DNA of 64,000 nucleotides from Pectinophora gossypiella (taxonomy: Eukaryota; Arthropoda; Insecta; Lepidoptera; Gelechiidae), in NCBI RefSeq assembly GCF_024362695.1, contig NC_065412.1:4649992-4713991 (forward strand). The letters are read 5' to 3'. The translations under genes and the position numbers were made by a program. Shown in pieces: positions 1 to 10,700 of this stretch (within the stretch, counting starts at the first letter, position 1; each line of letters starts with the position of its first letter). A model generated the notes under the pieces. The model was not told the DNA's origin. It worked only from the letters and a program-made list of their open reading frames with translations, and did no database searches.

Positions 1-1077
1 AACTCCTGCTATTGATTGAACGCTTTCTTAAATTATAATCTTCTTCACAAATATTTGCTCTGGAACTTAAAACGTTTTGGCCTAGGAAGTCTATAAAAGT
101 GGACAAATACTGAGCTGCTGGGATTTAAGAAAGATTTTGTCGTTTATTTGATCACACTGAACTAAAGCGGCTTACTGGAAGCACCTAGCGTACGGTTAAT
201 TCTACCTATTAGAAATCGCAATTCACAATTTGGAAATAAACAAAACACCTCAGAAATACACTTTTTCAAAGAAAAGAAAATATATTGGTACTTACTTAAT
301 TGTATATGTAATCAAATAACTGTATCGAAAGATAAATGTGTAAGATTGATTTCGTGTTTGAAGTTGATGAGCTGATGGCATAAAATGCAATAAAGTAAAA
401 TCAAAGCTGCACTGCAAGTAACACCGTATAAATTGAAGTAACGGTACTCTGCTCAAATCAGCCTGATCCGCAGTATCCGGGCACAGGTTGAAGTCTGACT
501 TATATTTTTATGTGCCTTTCACTTGAACGGAGGATAACGAACACCTTTTTTTTTGTAATTGGCCAAAAAGTATTTAATGTATTTTATTATTCATTTTATT
601 TGTTTACTTTTTACGGTGATATTCGATACTTAAAATCAGAATTAAAAAGATTTCAAAAAATAATTTTAAGTATATTTAAATAGTTCATTATGTTAGGCAG
701 GACATGGTGAAAGAATGAATAAAAGGAGATGAACCAAACCTTTTCAATGATGGCTATCTCACCGTGTTGGTAAGACCGTATTGATTTGCAAACAACAATC
801 TAACATTTCCTATATCTTGTCTAATTCTATTCATTTCCATTCAACACGTTGCACCAGCGGATTGCAGCGGTGCATCGAATTTGAATCAGCGATATTGCGA
901 GTGATAATGCCTCTATCGCAGTGAAAGGCAGAAAGTGGCCAGTAATTTCAATCTGTTATTATTTCAGAACTTCGTATTTGCATTAAAATAGTTCGCTGAT
1001 GATTTCGTTTTATAGACAGAAGCTTCTAGTGCAAAGAAAAGAAAAACTTGAACACGGAAATTAAGACTTAGTATAAG
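1..1077. other. Gene-free AT-rich stretch
   Basis: I see no credible exon, RNA gene or known repeat here. The only longer open frame (minus strand, 964-1296) has no recognisable motif and overlaps a repeat tail. Confidence 0.5.
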
Positions 1078-1156
1078 GACCGATCGTCGTGGAGATCCTT
1101 GGGGGAGGCCTATGCCCAGCAGTGGGCGTCGTACGGCTGATGATGATGATGATAAT
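1078..1156 (+). repeat. 3' end fragment of a lepidopteran LINE/SINE with GAT tail
   Basis: The stretch reads GGAGGCCTATGCCCAGCAGT followed by a (GAT)n tail. This is a 3'-end motif I recognise from moth non-LTR retroposons. Only the 3' end is present, as expected of a 5'-truncated copy. Confidence 0.6.
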
Positions 1157-1791
1157 AAACATTTAAATGTCTGAATTATATTTTTCTCAGAACTTAGCTC
1201 ATAATGCACATAAAGAATAAACTGATAGGAAACTAAGTTAAAAGTGAAACTTTCGATTTTCTTAAACAAATTAGTCAAATTATGAGAAACGAGCACATTA
1301 CACGTAAGTTAAGTAAGTACTTATAAATAATTTATGGCAATTTCATAAAATATGGACCCTGGAATCTGCTTCATTAAATACTTAGACTACTATTCCTAAT
1401 GAACATTTACTATTTCTTAAATTGACGTCGTGTATTGAAGACGGGCATGACGGACGTAATTCGATAAAGTCCGAACAAGGAAATTAAATGTAATTTCCGA
1501 TGAACTTAGCGTGGGTTACTTAATTGTTTAACGTACAACCAGTCAGCCCTGGAGTGGTAAACCATCGCTCAGGCTGTGCGATGATCGTGGGCGAAATGTA
1601 GATGGGGCAAGGATGCTATCCGATTACATGATTCACCCTATACCATACTATATTGAACGGGCATTGCTTAACCACTCTAAGGTTTCGTCTGAGCTCAGTT
1701 TTGTTCGAGATAATCTGCTTATAATCTTTTCGGAATTCGTATCAAAATGAACAAAATGGCATAGCAGTAATTTTCTGGATGACCAAATACT

Positions 1792-2102
1792 AGACTTCTT
1801 CTATCGTGTGGGTTGTGAGGTGAATTACCAACCCCATCAACCCTGGTGTCAGGGTTACTATTAAGCCGCCAAAGGCCCATGTAACGACTACTAACTTGCA
1901 TCAGTAAGTAACCGGGACCAACGGCTTAACGTGCCTTCCGAAGCACGGATCATCTTACTTTCGGACAATCTGGTGATCAGCCTGTAATGTCTTAACCAAA
2001 CTAGGGATCTAGTGATTTTCGTGATATGTTCCCACCGGGATATGAACCCGGGACCTCCTGATCGTGAGCTGAACGCTCAAACCACTGGACCACGGCGGCT
2101 GT
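1792..2102 (-). repeat. tRNA-derived SINE, reverse orientation
   Basis: On the minus strand it starts with a tRNA-like head, containing an A-box-like GTGGTCCAGTGGTTTGAGCG and a B-box-like GGTTCATATCCCGG. It then runs through a body that includes CCGTGCTTCGGAAGGCACG and ends near 1792. I recognise this as a common moth SINE type. A shorter, diverged copy lies at 62628-62745 in a moesin intron. Confidence 0.75.
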
Positions 2103-4130
2103 AATACTAGGCTGTTAAAATATGACATCGATATGACTATAACAAAAAAGAAAGAACTTACGTTCGATACCTGACTAAAGTAGCTTTAATAAACCAAAAC
2201 TAATTTGCTACTGGTCAATGGTCTCTTCCAGTAACAATATTAGTCCCCAATACACCCCATAGCTTTTGTCAATTTATAAACAGTCATAGTGGTTATCGAA
2301 ATAATTGTTTAGAAACATGTCAGGGTGTGGTCAGTGCGTGACCCTCCGAGGGTTGCTGTTACAATAAGAGGTGGTTGAACTGGTTGACCACACCACAGAG
2401 GGTAATTAAAAAGTTAGCTCTAGGTTATGATGGGTGCCATTATCAATTAGGTATATATACTGTTACTTTTTCATAATACAAAAACTTCAGGAAATACTTT
2501 AGAATAATTTAAATTGTTATGTGTCTACGAAATCCTTTGTTCGTATTTTCTCTTACAATATGTGCTATGTGTATAGATAAGTACATATAAAGATATGCGT
2601 TAACAAAACTAAATAAATAAAAATAAACTTTAATAACATAATTCTTTTGGACCTACTAATATGAAAGTTATATGACGATATATTTCTTTGACAATTTAAT
2701 AACTTATATAAATTTCCTCCCGTATCAAGTTTCAGACATGAACAAAATATTGATTGCTTCAGCGCAGTGGCAGCTGTGTCAACATTCAGTTTTATTGACT
2801 TATTTAAACCAATAATGAATGTAATTAAACCATAAATGCATTGAGAAACATCTATTTATAACAATTCAATGAAATGTTATGTTATTGTCGCTAAACATAA
2901 TCATCATCATCTCATCAAGCAAGACGTTGACAATTAGAAAACAACTTAAAACTTCTTATTTTATTACTTTGTCTCACAATACAATAAAAAGTGCTTTTCC
3001 TCACTGTTTTGACCTAAGAAAAGCACCATTTTTTTGCTGAAGGTGTAACTTTTTGTTTGCTAAATTATACCGAATATCTTGCTCTTCAGGCAAGATGCGT
3101 TACTTTATTTGCAGCATATTATTGTCGGAGCACGCTTCTTCAAACTGTGATTCATCCCACAAAAAGTCCGGGCATGAATAATACGGGCTATTATAGACAT
3201 GTCTGCAACCACATTTACAGACAATCGCTTCTCACAAATTACATTTTAAGCTTTCTTAGAACTGTACAACATAGGTACAGTTTGACAGTGATGTTAATGT
3301 ATAACTTTTTGATTTGATAGCTGCGTTTAGGTAGGTATCTACTAGGTAGAAAATCTATTTTATTTCTTTTTAAATTGTTGTGTATTATCATATGAAGCTA
3401 ATTATAGTATTTATAGAGTTGAAATATAGGTAGGCACCTAACTCTTAGCATGTAACTTTATGATATCAACTCTACACTTTTGAATTTTCTTAAGTAAGTA
3501 GTTTAAACTAATCTAAAAGTTTCATTTATATATTACTAAAAACGGCTACAACGGACTTTGCCATTTTCACGGTTTGCGAACACAAATGTTTTCGGAACCA
3601 AGATACCAGTTTAATAAGTCCATTTCTATTCTGGGTTTAAGTCTACATTTTATATGAAACACTTGTTATGTTTAAAGGCTGATGCACTTAGAGCTTTGAA
3701 ATCGGACATGCAAGCCAGAGCGCCAAATTCCTGACTCTGTCTGCATCAAGCTTAACTGTATTCATAAGAGAACATTCTCGAAATCAAGGCTAAATAAAGT
3801 GTCGCCTGGAAACTGTATCTTCCCAAATAGCTTTCAGATAGCTATTGGGTCATTTCGGGAGGGGCAGGGAGTGCCATGACGTCATCGTATGGGGACTGGG
3901 GAGGCCTGGTCCCTCGGTAATGCCACACGTAATAACTACGTATTACTCGTAGGTGTTATTATGTAGGTAAGTGCTTTCATGCTAATACGAAAAAAAAATT
4001 ACACAGCGCTTCAGCTGATGGTAATATGAAAACAGTTTTACGGGAACTATTTATTGTGAATGATGTATAAAATATGTATAATCTACCTACTCTTGATTGG
4101 TATTACACAACATAGGTTCAATAATTGGGA
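2103..4130. other. Intergenic stretch without a recognisable gene
   Basis: No exon-like sequence was recognised. The plus-strand frame at 3057-3317 begins with TTG and shows no motif. A short inverted repeat, GTGCTTTTC at 2991 against GAAAAGCAC near 3018, sits in A/T tracts. A perfect TGACGTCA palindrome lies at 3877-3884. Confidence 0.45.
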
Positions 4131-4330
4131 ACAATAGGCTACTTGACAACCTATTCAAATGAGATACTTTTTCAAAACGAACGTTTTCTTTGGAATCTCT
4201 ATAGAAATATTGTCCTGTGACGTCATTAAAGTAGTCAAACGCACTCATTGTTAATTAATTCATAAATAAAATTAATGTGATTGTACTTTGGCCATCTTAG
4301 ACTGGCTTCTATTTGTAGATTAGCATTTTA
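4131..4330 (+). repeat. MITE-like repeat, TGACGTCA-bearing subfamily, copy 1
   Basis: It shares an ordered series of blocks with 15461-15680. These are GGCTACTTGACAACCTA, then AACGAA(C/A)GTTTTCTTTGGA, then GTCCTGTGACGTCAT, then an AT-rich tract and CTTAGACTGG. The block order also resembles the terminal-inverted-repeat element at 29104-29362. The 3' boundary is uncertain. Confidence 0.6.
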
Positions 4331-5701
4331 TAATTTATTTTAGACCCAGTCAAATACCCGATGTTTTTGGATATCGACAATAGGCTAGTAAACATTTGTC
4401 ATACACGTCGTCGCTTATTTATGTCCATTTGGACTAAAGTGAGACCCAGCGGGTGTATTAGGTAAATCTAATTGGTGCGGAGTAGAGAGTGTCCGTTCTG
4501 TACGTAGTATTATTATTTATTCTATACTTAGCACTGTGAACCCCAAGTGTAGTTGCAAGTTGTCTTCTGGTAACTTTTAGTTCTGCCACTCCAAACCACA
4601 AAAGATTACGGACATCCTATACATGTCGACAATCAAATGAAAAGTTAAGAAAATTGACCCAAACTTGTTCAGTCACCGTTAAATTCAGTAGCACAATTGA
4701 GTCACCCGCTGTGCAATTCATCAAAAGTTAAACCTTGGCCATGACTCCACGAGGCTGCATGCGCTGCGTCTTTGCCTTTTTATATTTTTTATTCTACTTT
4801 TTTTGTTGTGTTGCCAGCAGAAGGAAATTAGTGGTAGTTCGTTGACCTCACGGGTCGTGATTCTGTTACGTGCAATCATGTAATAATAGGCTTTAACACC
4901 ACAGATTATTGTCTATATCTGAAAAATATATGACATGGCGTGCGTCTAGCAATTAGATTCACAAAGGAAATGATAGCGCATTTAACGTATTAAGGATATC
5001 TAAGAGTCTAAAAGTAAGGATATTTTTTTTTAATTAAACATAATATAAGATCACGACTATTCCTAATTAGTTAGAGGTACCTACATTCAACCAAGATGCA
5101 CTAAGCACCCACGCTATTACACGCCCGATGTTTTTATATTTACTTTGCAAGGAAATTTTGAACTTTTAGTAAAAGATTTACTTACAGTTTTAATATTTTT
5201 TATACAGTATTAAATACATTAGTCAGTAATTCACTTAATTTTCAATAATAAAATTTACGCCCTTGGAATGTTGGAGATACCAATTTAATGGTAACACTTA
5301 CGTCATCAATGGGCTAGCAATGGCGGCTTCTCATAGGATTGAGCGTACCTGGTCTTCTTATACCATGGTTGATACATGGTTGGTTTACATGGCCCTTTTA
5401 GGCTGAAACTATAAAAATGTCTGGCGGTCATTAATAAACTCTTACTCTAAATTATGGCTTTACTAATCGTTAATCTTAGCATGAAGGGGAACCTCAAGAA
5501 ATTGAGCCAGGACGAGAGATGTCTGAAAGCAAAAATAAAGATTCTATAATGCTGCTGGTAAAAATCTATGAGTAGGTAGGTACTTCAACAGTGTTAACAA
5601 CAGTTCGAATAATGTAGGTACATAATTATAGGTACTTATAGTGTTAGGGTTCGTAATGTTTATTTTATTATTATTAGATTATATAACTTAATAACAGACG
5701 G
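4331..5701. other. Intergenic stretch without a recognisable gene
   Basis: AT-rich with no supported exon or RNA gene. I see nothing conserved in it. Confidence 0.4.
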
Positions 5702-5734
5702 AATAAAGTCGTGAATCTGTGTCACGACTTTATT
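5702..5734. repeat. Perfect 13-bp hairpin with AATAAA on both strands
   Basis: AATAAAGTCGTGA at 5702-5714 is exactly complementary to TCACGACTTTATT at 5722-5734, with a 7-base loop. Both strands therefore carry AATAAA at the stem base. It may be a remnant of a palindromic element, since other palindromes follow within 300 bp. Confidence 0.7.
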
Positions 5735-5792
5735 ATTTTTAATTTGGAACTGGCATATTATTTCTGTTATTTTTATTTTTGATTTCTTCTTT

Positions 5793-6035
5793 TTCAAACG
5801 GGAACGTTTTCCCGCCTTTTTAAAAGGCGGTGGCGGGAATTTTGTTCGGTTGCGGGAATCTGCTATGAAGAGTTGGAGAGTTAACATTGTTTATGAAGAT
5901 ATAACATTATTCAAGAGAATTGCTGAATTGTTTGATTACGACGAGCATCTTTCCACCTGAGAGCAGTAGTATTAACACAATAGTAAATGATCATATACCA
6001 CATAAAAAAATCCCGAGAATGTTCCCGTTTTAAAA
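5793..6035. repeat. Palindrome-rich segment, possible MITE
   Basis: AAACGGGAACGTTTTC near 5796 is mirrored by an inverted, slightly diverged copy near 6015-6035, about 200 bp apart. In between is the near-perfect palindrome CCGCCTTTTTAAAAGGCGG at 5812-5830. This arrangement suits a decayed terminal-inverted-repeat element, but I found no target duplication. Confidence 0.4.
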
Positions 6036-6287
6036 ACTCTTTAAAAGTTAGGACACTGGCTGATTTTCTTCTTCATATTGTTCTTTCTTGTTCTCTTAGT
6101 TTATCTGTCTAAAGGCTAGGTAATAAAGTTCTTTTTACATAACTTTAGCGCCTTTTTCTGCCGAGAATGATCCCACTTTGAGAACGGCACAACACTGCTT
6201 ACAAAGTATCCCAACCATAATTGACGAATATCGTCAACAAAAATGTTTTATCTTAATCTCATCTTAAACTCCGCTGAATAACTTGAT

Positions 6288-6583
6288 CATCATCATCACC
6301 GGCCCATTAACGTCCCCACTGCTGGGGCACGGGCCTTCCCTATGGATGGATAGGGAGATCGGGCCTTAACCCACCACGCGGGCCCAGTGCGGATTGGTGG
6401 TTATTAACGACTGCTAATGCAGCCGGGACCAACGACTTACGTGCCTTCCGAAGCACGGAGGAGCTAGAGATGAAAACTTTTTTTTTTCTGTGGTCCCCCA
6501 TCCTATGACCGGCCTTTGCGAAAGTCGCTTACTTCAACAATCGCAGACCGAGCGCGTTAACCGCTGCGCCACCGAGCTCCTCA
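6288..6583 (-). repeat. tRNA-derived SINE flanked by an 11-bp target duplication
   Basis: On the minus strand the head reads GAGCTCGGTGGCGCAGCGGT, a tRNA-like A-box region. The body follows and the element ends in CCCCAGCAGTGGGGACG plus a (GAT)n tail. The flanks AATAACTTGAT at 6277-6287 and 6584-6594 are identical, an exact target-site duplication of the kind left by target-primed reverse transcription. The copy looks full length. Confidence 0.85.
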
Positions 6584-6594
6584 AATAACTTGAT

Positions 6595-7097
6595 AGTAAG
6601 TATTTATTTGTAATTCAAAATAATGGTAATGTGATTATAATTGTGCTGTCCTAATGACCAATTATGAGTTATTATACGAAAAGAAGCAGACGACATGACA
6701 TCAAAGCCTTATAAAAATAAATATCTAAGTATCCGTATATTCATCAGATGTAGTTAAAATAAAGCAAGTTCATATTTACTTAGTTTCCAACGTAGTTAAA
6801 ATTACCAGGCCTAGATGACACAATTCGCGTAACTGGGAGCGGCTTCCAACTCTACCTAATTATGTTGTTATATATACTCATAAATTAATTAAATCAAATT
6901 ATGGTAGGCATATTACCTACGCCTTCTTTACACAGTTATTTAAACAACCGTTTTTGCTAGACGGATCCGAAAAAAACTCGCGATGAAGGTCGTAAAGAAG
7001 TTAAATTGTAACCTTGTATGGCAAAGTTTACAATGCAATTATGTGTACAAATTGTTCTTTTTACAACCAAATAGCTACAAATAAATTTTGTCCCAAT
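6595..7097. other. Intergenic stretch before the retrotransposon
   Basis: No exon, RNA or repeat was recognised. The last five bases before the 5' LTR, with the two following at 7101-7102, form the AAGGC target duplication. Confidence 0.45.
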
Positions 7098-7102
7098 AAG
7101 GC

Positions 7103-7513
7103 GTAGTAACGCCCATTATTAGCGTTAGTTATTTTTAACGTTATCGCATTATTTTTTACCTGTGGTATCACTACTGCAGCGCCCTCTGGCGAGCCACTTA
7201 ATTTTTGGTTGCCAATTTTCAAAATGGCTACAATCCGCGCCTTCTAACTTCTCCGCACCCCGCAATTTTGTTTTTGTTTAAACCGCTGACGTTATTCAAC
7301 CCCTTGTGCCACAAACACACCTATTGTACACACAACAACTCAAAAATACATCATAACACTTCAAACATTCGAAAAGTGGTGAGTGATAGTTTTAGTTCCC
7401 GCGCGAACCCCTTGGTAAGTGATTTTACTTTTTGTAAACACTATTTTCATTATTATATTCCCGCCTAGCCTACGCTCAACGGCCACCAGGGGAAGCTGGT
7501 GCCCGGCGTAGCT
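7103..7513 (+). repeat. 5' LTR of BEL/Pao element
   Basis: It begins GTAGTAACGCCC and ends GGCGTAGCT, matching 13298-13708 base for base as far as I can read. The exact ends are set by the AAGGC duplication; a one-base shift at the right end is possible because the next base is A on both sides. The LTR should hold the promoter and polyadenylation signals, but no clear TATA box stands out. Confidence 0.9.
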
Positions 7514-7780
7514 ATAGAATTTGGTGCCTCCTGTGAGGATTAGTCCTCAAAACATTGTTTGTCGACCGCGTTTTCTCGTGTTACCCGCCATTTTCTTGTT
7601 AGAAAAAGTTGGAATTTATTTTCGGTGTATTTCAGCTTTCCTCGCATTTAAACCTTAATAATCCGCCTTATAACTACTGTTACTACTGTAATTTACATAT
7701 TTTTTGTGTGTGTAAAGTGGCATAATCGCATATTTTCTTATAATTTTGTCCACCGCATTTTTCTTGTGTGTTGCGTCACT

Positions 7781-10700
7781 ATGGCGCCACCCACTGAGAA
7801 AGATTTTCGCAAAAAAATATACATTCTCGAATCACGCCGCGATGCTTATTATGCACGTATGCAACGTATTTATGATAGCCGTCCTTCTATTTCAAAGGTA
7901 GAATCTTGTGATTTATTTCTTTCACAATGTGAAACAATTGACGACATCCGCAAGGAATTTATGGCCACCATTAACGACATAAATTCACTGAATATGGAGT
8001 TAGATCCCGAATTCATTCCTGATTTTAATTCATGGAGTGGTTTTGAAGACATTTATTGTGCTATTCGACATACAAAAAATGTATTGAATCGTAATGTAAA
8101 ACAAGACGAACAGCCTAGGTCGTGTTACGCGAAATTACCTCCCATCGAGATACCTGATTTCAATGGGAACCCCGCACAATGGAGTTTATTCTATGAAACC
8201 TTCAAATCCACTGTTCATTCCAACATGTCGCTATCGAAGTCTGAGAAGTTATATTACTTGTTGGGACGTTTGAAGGGACCCGCGCAGCTAGTATTTTCCG
8301 GCATAAGTCCCACCGCTGATAACTACGAATGCATTTGGAATGCATTAGTAACCAAATATCAAGACAAGCGTTTTTTAGCAAATGTATTTCTTGACAACAT
8401 TTTTGATTCAAAGGCTTTGCCGAACCCCGCTACCGCGTCTCAGTTGGAAACGTTTATAGATAAGTTTGCCGCATCTGTCGCCGCGCTAAAACAATTAAAT
8501 ATTGTAGGCCTGAGCGATTATATTTTTATTTATCTCGCTTTGAAACGTTTGGACCGTGACACCGCAAAAGCATTTGAAATGTTTGTTCGTGACACTGACA
8601 TACCTACTTATGATCAGTTTATCGACTTCATGAAGGGCCAAGTTAAGATTATACAACGCACTAACAACACGGCTACTTCGTCGAAAGTTGTTCAAAAGGA
8701 TGTTGTTAAACCAAAAATGGTTTCCCCTCCTAAAATTACGCATACTTACATTTCCGCGACTTCTCATAATAATTCTGACTCTGTATGTTCTTTGTGTAAT
8801 GCAAATCACGAACACATTTACAACTGTAAAGCATTTCTTGACATGTCCCCCGCAAACAGACATACATTCATTATGGAAAATAAATATTGTACTAACTGTC
8901 TCAGTTCCAAACATAAATGGACCGCTTGTAAAAGCACGAGTTCTTGTCGCAATTGTGGCTATCGACATCACACTTTAATTCATTTATCTAAAACCGCTTA
9001 TGTAAACGAGGATAGAAAGTTGTCCCGTACTCCTCTCGTAAAACCGCAGGTGGACAAACCGCAGCAAGTCTCATCAACGCCGCAAGACGCCGAGTCACCC
9101 CACCACGCTGATCGACATGCAACGACGTCGTGTATGCCGGTCTCTCTCCCGCAAAGACCTCAGCCGCATAACCATGTCTCTTCTCCCGCTCCCGCACACT
9201 CGGTGGACGTACCCATCGCAGGCAGTGTTTCTTATCTGTCTGCTGATAATCCGCGCGCGAATTTTAACTCGCAGAACCCGCCACTTAGTACATCTGTTGT
9301 ATTAGGTACCGCTTGTGTTTACGTCCGCGATCGTTATGATAATCTCGTCCTATGTCGTTGTATTATCGATCCGGGCTCGCAAAACAACTTCATTACCGCT
9401 TCTTGTTGTCGCAAATTAGGGTTAAACATTGAACAATTAAACCGCAAAACTATTATTAAAGGTTTAGGTGACCATTCGAGTACCGCTCGCGGAAAAACAC
9501 ATTTAACTTTTCATAGCCGCGTAAACGCTGAGCAAAGCTACTCGATGGACACTCTAGTCCTCAATACAATCACCGAAAAGTTGCCAACCGTCCCGATAAA
9601 TATTTCATCGTGTGACTATTTAAAAACAATACCGCTCGCTGATGATAACTTTTCTTCGCCCTCTGATATTGAGATTCTTATCGGTGCTAAACTGTTTGTT
9701 GACATTCTATTACCGGATAAAATAGTCGGACCGCCGTACTGTCCGTCCGCTTTTTCCACCACTCTCGGTTATATAGTGATGGGCGATGCTCAGGTTGATA
9801 CGGAACCCGTAAGTTCTGTTTCTTACTTCGCTACCGGCGAATCTATACATGACGATCTGGAAAAGTTCTTCGAGTTAGAGGACTTAAAAGATAAACCCGT
9901 TTTATCTCATGACGATCGAGAGTGTGAGTCATTTTATCAATCGACAACCTTACGTGACGGCTCTGGACGTTTTACCGTAGGACTACCTTTTAAAGAGAAC
10001 CCTAATTTACTAGGCGATTCATTAAAAACCGCACGCAATCGTTTTTTATCTCTTGAACGCAAGTTTCAAAAAAACCCGCATTTTAAAGCCAGATATGACG
10101 AGGTCATACGCGAGTACCTAGACAAGGGTTATTTACTAGAAATACTCGAACCCAAAACCAATAGTGAGGGTTTTGTTTTACCGCATCACGGGGTACTTCG
10201 CGAAGATAAATCGTCTTCAAAACTTCGCATTGTTTTGAACGCAAGTGAGAAAACCAGTTCCGGTACCTCACTCAATGACATTCTACATACTGGCCCCGCA
10301 TTACAATCGGATTTGTTTAATATTTTATTGAATTTTAGACTGTTTGGTACCGCTGTAACCGCAGACATTCGTCAAATGTATTTACAAATACTTACCCGCG
10401 AGCAAGATCAACCTTATCAACAAATCATTTACCGTTTCGACCCCCGCGAACCTCTACGTTTCTTCGCTTTTAACCGCGTTTGTTTTGGACTCCGCTCGAG
10501 TCCTTTCTTAGCTATCCGCACCATTCATGAGCTCGCTCATCAAGAGAAAGAAAGGTTTCCTCTCGCAGCGACTCTCGCGTTCCGCGACTTATATATTGAT
10601 GACATAGCTAGCTCGTTCGCTACAACGGACGAAGCAGTTACCGCCGCGCAACAGCTGATTGATATGTTCAGCGCCGGTTGTTTTGAAATGGTTAAATGGT

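Noticed and set aside
7205..7468. 87-codon open frame, repeated at 13400-13663
   Set aside because: It lies entirely inside the LTRs and is identical because the LTRs are; there is no independent coding evidence.
7706..7780. Upstream extension of the gag-pol frame
   Set aside because: It starts with a non-ATG codon and adds a hydrophobic leader; the ATG at 7781 is in better context.
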